Origin: Candidatus Thorarchaeota archaeon
GTDB taxonomy: Archaea > Asgardarchaeota > Thorarchaeia > Thorarchaeales > Thorarchaeaceae
DNA: 64,000 bases
Direction of reading: 5' to 3'
Assembly: GCA_011364905.1 (NCBI GenBank)
Contig: RDNZ01000006.1
Location: 34,865 to 98,864 of the forward strand
Below, piece by piece: positions 59,797-64,000 of the stretch. The translations under genes were made by a program, and so were the position numbers. Under the pieces are notes generated by a model. It had not been told where the DNA came from, did not search any database, and worked only from the letters and a program-made list of their open reading frames with translations. Numbering within the stretch: the first letter of the stretch is position 1; each line of letters starts with the position of its first letter.

Positions 59797-61377
59797 CTAC
59801 TCCTTTTTGCTTGCTGAAATGTAGTGACTTGAGTCTCCAACCCCTTTTGGATCGAATGTAGCCTTTATCTTCCGTAACCACTTGGGATAGTCCATGGTTC
59901 TAGGCCCATAGTAATCATGCACTTTGTCTCCAACGATAAAGAATGGCATACCAAGTGCATTTTGAAGATCAACTTCATTACATTCGTCCTGATACTCAGT
60001 GTATCCTTTACAAGACTCCACTGACGCTGCGTTATAGACGGTGGGAACTTCAAGGTGGGCTGTATGCCCGCCCTCGTAAGCCGTAGTCCACACGCCTTCG
60101 CCTCTGTCATCGCCTATCACACCTTTCTCGATGTATTTGGCTTTGATTGGCTGGTTGATTTCTGCAATCCTAACTGCAAGAGAGATTGAATCCATCCCTC
60201 CGTGAGTGCTCTGAAAACAGTTAGAAAATCGAAATGCATGACCACCTAACATGTTCCTGACTGACTCAGCATAATGAGAGTCCCTAGGAACGATTACTCC
60301 GTCTTCTATTAGGTCATTTCCGCCATGTTTCTCCATTATGGCTTTGATAAGTTTGGTTCGATAGTTAAACTCACGCTCAGTGTGCGCAGTCACGAGGACT
60401 ATGAAGTATCTCTTTGCGTGAAGAAGAACTCCTCCGAAAATTGCTTCAATTGCCTCCATCTTTGTATCTGTGAATAGACCTGCCAATCCCTCAGCAGAGG
60501 AGCAACTCGCCATCATGACTGCATCGTGATCATTCACTTCATAGAATGCTGGTTCAAACTGCTCCCATTCAGTGAAGTTCAGTACGAACATTTTCCAGTA
60601 AGGGGGTATTTTCCATTCATAGTGCGGGACTGTTCCGCTGATCTCCCATTTCCAGTCACTTGGGGCTGGCCAAGAGTAGAGCTTGATCGCAGCTTTAGTG
60701 AACACGCCAAGCCCGCCATAGGCACCCATCCAGCCTCGGATCACACCGCGCATGCTGAATCCAGGGCCATCACCACTGAACCATTTTCCACTGTGCTCAT
60801 ACGAGCCAATCTTCAGGAGTTCACCGTTCGGAAGTACCCATTCTGCGCCTAGAAGATTTCGACCGCTAAAACCCGTGTAAGGCGAAGTGAAACCTGGTCC
60901 GACAAACGACGTGTGACTCGCCAGTGGTGATGTCTGTGGACCTGCACCCTGAGCATGATGCATGAGACCATACTTGAAAAGCTCAGCTTGAAGCTCAGCA
61001 TTCGTCACATAGGGTTCAATGACCGCATACATGTTTTTGGCATCGATTTCGATGATCCTATTCATCCGTCTTAGATCAATTTGGATGGATCGGGTATGAG
61101 AAACACCGGCCCATGGCCCCATGCCAGTGCTGAGTGCCTTGAACTTAATGTCATGTTCGTTGCAGATTTTGACTATGGCTTGTACTTCATCGGTTGTTTC
61201 GGGAAGAACTACCGCAGCAGGCCTTGTACCGAATCGTGTAGGTTCCTTCCCCCTTTGTACGCTTTCGATTTCAGTGCCCCATTGGAATGCATATGTGTCC
61301 AGAATTGCTGGAGATTGCGTGATGAATTTCTCGCCCACAATAGCACTAAGCTTTCCGTAGACGTCAGGCTCTAACAT
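59797..61377 (-). CDS. FAD-linked oxidase (GlcD / vanillyl-alcohol oxidase-like)
   Basis: A 526-residue flavoenzyme of the FAD_binding_4 (VAO/PCMH) superfamily. The FAD part covers about 40-225: VVLPETTDEVQAIVKICNEH, FKALSTGMGPWAGV, IDLRRMNRIIEIDAKN, and FSGRNLLGAEWVLPNGELL. The C-terminal part (240-520) is the substrate-capping domain, longer than in GlcD and closer in length to 4-cresol or vanillyl-alcohol dehydrogenases. It abuts the Fe-S gene with no gap (stop, then ATG), so electrons probably pass from this flavin to the Fe-S protein. Substrate unknown, perhaps a hydroxy acid or phenolic alcohol. Confidence 0.88.
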   Translation of the reverse strand: MLEPDVYGKLSAIVGEKFITQSPAILDTYAFQWGTEIESVQRGKEPTRFGTRPAAVVLPETTDEVQAIVKICNEHDIKFKALSTGMGPWAGVSHTRSIQIDLRRMNRIIEIDAKNMYAVIEPYVTNAELQAELFKYGLMHHAQGAGPQTSPLASHTSFVGPGFTSPYTGFSGRNLLGAEWVLPNGELLKIGSYEHSGKWFSGDGPGFSMRGVIRGWMGAYGGLGVFTKAAIKLYSWPAPSDWKWEISGTVPHYEWKIPPYWKMFVLNFTEWEQFEPAFYEVNDHDAVMMASCSSAEGLAGLFTDTKMEAIEAIFGGVLLHAKRYFIVLVTAHTEREFNYRTKLIKAIMEKHGGNDLIEDGVIVPRDSHYAESVRNMLGGHAFRFSNCFQSTHGGMDSISLAVRIAEINQPIKAKYIEKGVIGDDRGEGVWTTAYEGGHTAHLEVPTVYNAASVESCKGYTEYQDECNEVDLQNALGMPFFIVGDKVHDYYGPRTMDYPKWLRKIKATFDPKGVGDSSHYISASKKE

Positions 61378-62649
61378 TCACTCATCACCCTCCAAACTTT
61401 TCGCTACAAGTTGCGTGAGGTCATAGAAGTCCATAGGGTCATCTCTGGTACTCAGTGCATCCTGAAGGTTTGTTTTGCAGAATGGGCATGCTGAAACCAA
61501 AGCGTTGGCACCAGTGGACTTAGCCTCTTCAACCCGCTCATTTGCGGCGAAGAGTGCGAAATCAGGATAGGCCGACTTACATCCAGCCCCAGCTCCGCAA
61601 CAGTAGGAGTACTCACGTATGCGTTCCATTTCAACTAGCTCCACGCCCGGAAGTTGCTTTAGCACATTACGTGGAGCATCATAGACTCCGTTTGTGCCCT
61701 GTCGCAATGGCTTCGGAGGATCCCAGATAAAGACCTGAGACAGGAGTTCCACTTTCTCTCCTTCATATGGTTCGTAAGGCTCAGACATCCTACCTAGATG
61801 GCAAGGGTCGTGATACGTGACCTTGAGAGGGATCTCCTTAGTAGGCTTTAATCGACCCTCCTTAAGGAGCTCATCAACAAGTTGCGATATGTGAATAACC
61901 TCAAAGTCATGCTCCACAAATCGCGGATACTCGGTTTTGAGCATGTTGAAACAGCCTGCACAAGAAGTGATGATCCGTTTGATCCCAAGCTTGGTGAAAT
62001 GCTTCACATTGCTTGACATGATTTCGATTGCGCTCTTCCTGTCACCCACTCGATAGACTGGACTGCCGCAACACATTTCGTCAGACCCGAGTATTCTGAA
62101 GGGCTCTTTGGCTGCATTGAGGATTTTTGCAGTGCTGCGAGCTATCTCTTCTCTCCTGAGAGAAGCAGTGCATCCAACGAAGTAGAGAGTGGTTGAGTTC
62201 TCATCTAATTCAACATCCTCGGGTAGCCAGTCAGATCTCTTCTCAATTGGTTCACCGTACGGATTCTGGTTTTTCTTGACAAGCTCAATGTACTTCTTAT
62301 GAGCCGGCATTGGGCCAACGCCTTCTTCGACAGCCAGAGTTCTGAGTTCATGGATCACTTCGTTTGGTTCAAAATCATACACCCATTTACAGGCAACGTC
62401 GCAACCACCACAATTTGTGCACTGATAGAGTACATCAAGCATTTCGGGAGTCCATTCAAGGCGACCTTTATGATAGGCATTGGCCATGATCATCCTCCCG
62501 CCGCCGGAATATGCATGAAAATTGTAATATTGTATCGATGGGCAGACATGAGAGAATCTTTTACTCTTGATGGCAATCTGTGGGATATACTTGCATTTCG
62601 AGCATCGGACACAGCTGTCCATCATCTCTTCGAACTGCTCAAGACTCAT
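61378..62649 (-). CDS. GlcF/HdrD-type Fe-S oxidoreductase subunit
   Basis: About 423 residues. The N-terminal ferredoxin-like part has two 4Fe-4S Cys sets: Cys13/16/19 with a distal Cys36 (CVRCSKC, VCP) and Cys77/80/83/87 (CTNCGGCDVAC). The C-terminal part has two CCG-type motifs (CCGSPVYR with CAGCFNML, and CCGAGAGCK with CPFCKTN) as in HdrD, GlcF and LldE. Such subunits carry electrons from a flavin dehydrogenase to quinones, disulfides or other carriers. ATG 62649 has a perfect AGGAGGTG about 7 nt upstream and overlaps the upstream stop by 4 bp (ATGA), which rejects the longer start at 62670. Confidence 0.9.
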   Translation of the reverse strand: MSLEQFEEMMDSCVRCSKCKYIPQIAIKSKRFSHVCPSIQYYNFHAYSGGGRMIMANAYHKGRLEWTPEMLDVLYQCTNCGGCDVACKWVYDFEPNEVIHELRTLAVEEGVGPMPAHKKYIELVKKNQNPYGEPIEKRSDWLPEDVELDENSTTLYFVGCTASLRREEIARSTAKILNAAKEPFRILGSDEMCCGSPVYRVGDRKSAIEIMSSNVKHFTKLGIKRIITSCAGCFNMLKTEYPRFVEHDFEVIHISQLVDELLKEGRLKPTKEIPLKVTYHDPCHLGRMSEPYEPYEGEKVELLSQVFIWDPPKPLRQGTNGVYDAPRNVLKQLPGVELVEMERIREYSYCCGAGAGCKSAYPDFALFAANERVEEAKSTGANALVSACPFCKTNLQDALSTRDDPMDFYDLTQLVAKSLEGDE

Positions 62650-64000
62650 TTGGGCACCTCCTTGAAACATAAAGTGCCAGGATTCAACACATTGTTTGGA
62701 TCAAAGATCTTCTTTACACTCCGAAGTGCCTCCACCATTTCAGGTGATGCCTTCTCAAACACAGAGTCAGTGATTACACCATATGGTCGACTGAAGAAAG
62801 CGCCTTCGTCTAGTAGTTGCTGCTGACCTTCATTCAACAATTGTCTTGCATTCTCTGTATCTTTTGCATCATCAGGATTGTAGTACAAGTCAAAACTGCA
62901 GTGGGTGTTCACCCCTTGGACTACTGGTTGTATATACACACCGATTTGATCAGATGGAAAGCCGATGTTGTTTGCGGCTCCTAAAAATGCAGAGTAGAGC
63001 TTTGGAACTTGGTCCAGCGTGGTGGAGAACAGTACTTCACTGCAGCTCCCCTTTGGAAAGAATTTCCAATAAGGCTCAGTACTTGGTCTGTTCAGAAGCG
63101 ACTTCACATCCTCAGCTTTGAGAGGTCCGAGGGTATCACCGAGGTCTACATCTTTCTCTTTGGCGATATCCATAGTGTCTCCAACGCGATACTCAATCTC
63201 ATTTTTCGCGAGAATGCCATGACCGGAGACCCCTATCACTAGTATCCATGGAGGGAGTTTCTCATTCCGCCCTAAAGCAGCGTTGAGGCAAGTCCGGTTC
63301 AGAATGAAGTGCTCATCAGCCAATCTTCTCCTAAGGAGCTGGTAGTTGAATGCTTCTAGGTCTTCCAAATCCCCAGCACCTGCGAAGAGAACATTGTGTT
63401 TCTCTGGGAGGAACTCACATTTCATTGAAATCCAAGTAGTAATCCCAATCGTACCTTGAGACCCTTGTATTATTCTGAAAGGATCAAACTGAGAGGGCCC
63501 TTGAGGATTCTTCTGAGCTTGTCCAGATGCCCACTGCTCCTCTAGGCTACCGGGCCCAGCTGCAGAGCCAGTCCTTAGAATTTCCCCAGAACCAAACACC
63601 GTTTCCGTGCAAAGTAGGGGGTCAGAAGAATCCCAATGAAAACGAGGAGTGGTGATAGGTTCTCTGTCCAGGCAACTGGCCAAGACTGATTTTGATGCTT
63701 TCGGGAGAAAGGGCATCAATGGGCGAAGACCATGTTCTCCCAGGGCGGGAATAAGCTCTGAAAATGTAACCCCAGGTTCGAGCATCACGACCTTGTTTTT
63801 CCTATCGATTCGTATGATTCTCTTCATCCGACTCAGATCAACGATTACTGCATCATTTCTCTTGGGCAGTGATGAACCTCGACGTCTTGGTCTGCCTGAA
63901 CTCACAGGAATGAGTGCTATTGAGTTTGCATTGGCCCACTTCACGATTTCAAGCACTTCATCAGGTGAGTCTGGCCAGACAACCAATTGAGGAGAGATCG
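62646..64000 (-). CDS. FAD-linked oxidase (GlcD/GlcE-like), N-terminus beyond the window
   Basis: At least 451 residues, the first gene visible of this operon; its start lies past base 64000. A TTG at 63986 is not the start, because the reading frame continues upstream (RSPQLVVWPDSPDEV) into the usual FAD-domain opening. Visible FAD features: IALIPVSSGRPRR, VIVDLSRMKRIIRID, VMLEPGVTFSELIPAL, GSQGTIGI and the C-terminal KKIFDPNNVLNPGTL. It overlaps the Fe-S gene by 4 bp. With that gene and the second oxidase it resembles the GlcDEF glycolate oxidase or a two-flavin lactate-type dehydrogenase. Confidence 0.85.
   Translation of the reverse strand, partial: ISPQLVVWPDSPDEVLEIVKWANANSIALIPVSSGRPRRRGSSLPKRNDAVIVDLSRMKRIIRIDRKNKVVMLEPGVTFSELIPALGEHGLRPLMPFLPKASKSVLASCLDREPITTPRFHWDSSDPLLCTETVFGSGEILRTGSAAGPGSLEEQWASGQAQKNPQGPSQFDPFRIIQGSQGTIGITTWISMKCEFLPEKHNVLFAGAGDLEDLEAFNYQLLRRRLADEHFILNRTCLNAALGRNEKLPPWILVIGVSGHGILAKNEIEYRVGDTMDIAKEKDVDLGDTLGPLKAEDVKSLLNRPSTEPYWKFFPKGSCSEVLFSTTLDQVPKLYSAFLGAANNIGFPSDQIGVYIQPVVQGVNTHCSFDLYYNPDDAKDTENARQLLNEGQQQLLDEGAFFSRPYGVITDSVFEKASPEMVEALRSVKKIFDPNNVLNPGTLCFKEVPK

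Overview
The window reads as a chromosomal segment of an archaeon, most likely an Asgard archaeon and plausibly Thorarchaeia. The archaeal signs are TATA-box promoters without bacterial -35/-10 boxes, some apparently leaderless starts, CofE of coenzyme F420 synthesis, a Y-family polymerase ending in a PCNA-binding-like motif, and secreted proteins with an N-terminal signal and a C-terminal membrane anchor. The Asgard signs are a stand-alone single gelsolin-type domain, cytosolic leucine-rich-repeat proteins, and membrane proteins with B-box-like zinc fingers. Lineage is inferred from gene content only. I saw no rRNA, tRNA, CRISPR array, insertion sequence or prophage. Genes are densely packed on both strands with many 4-20 bp overlaps.

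Layout. 1-6.3 kb: end of a Lys-rich protein, a HEAT-like/winged-helix protein, two amidohydrolases, a surface protein, a dimethylargininase-like hydrolase, a winged-helix regulator and the gelsolin-domain protein. 6.4-12.9 kb: an unknown protein, a MoxR ATPase/VWA pair, a D-cysteine desulfhydrase-like PLP enzyme with a VIT1/CCC1-like membrane protein, and two very small membrane proteins. 13-15.4 kb: two related zinc-finger membrane proteins. 15.4-27.7 kb: adenine deaminase, a methyltransferase, two large surface proteins, an ECF S-component overlapping cofE, an S9 peptidase, and a CcdA/TlpA-like thiol-redox pair. 28.2-33 kb: a PadR regulator with its own operators and a small partner, a coiled-coil winged-helix protein, two tandem LRR proteins, a PH-like membrane protein and a zinc-ribbon protein. 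33.1-36.9 kb: an NfeD-like protein with a 120-residue His/Asp tetrapeptide repeat beside an SPFH protein, then TusA- and DsrE-type sulfur-relay proteins. 36.9-49 kb: sensor kinases, a SmtB-like regulator overlapping a Zn/Cd P-type ATPase, an ABC exporter, SfsA, a REC-DHp protein and DinB. 49-58.7 kb: PLP and flavin enzymes, an ACT protein, an orphan EutA, MscS, TrmO and a radical SAM protein. 58.7-64 kb: an operon of two FAD-linked oxidases, a GlcF/HdrD-type Fe-S protein and a CrtC/AttH-like protein.

The most unusual signal is a pair of PAS-PAS-histidine-kinase proteins (36937-38709 and 55482-57221), each ending in a thioredoxin/glutaredoxin-like domain with a CVFC motif and a cis-Pro loop. 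One has intact kinase boxes. The other has lost the phosphoacceptor His (now Ser) and has substitutions in the N and G1 boxes, so it looks like a pseudokinase. With the nearby REC-DHp protein, which lacks an ATPase domain, these could form a thiol-redox phosphorelay. The intact kinase lies between sulfur-relay genes and a thiophilic-metal efflux operon, which fits that idea but does not prove it.
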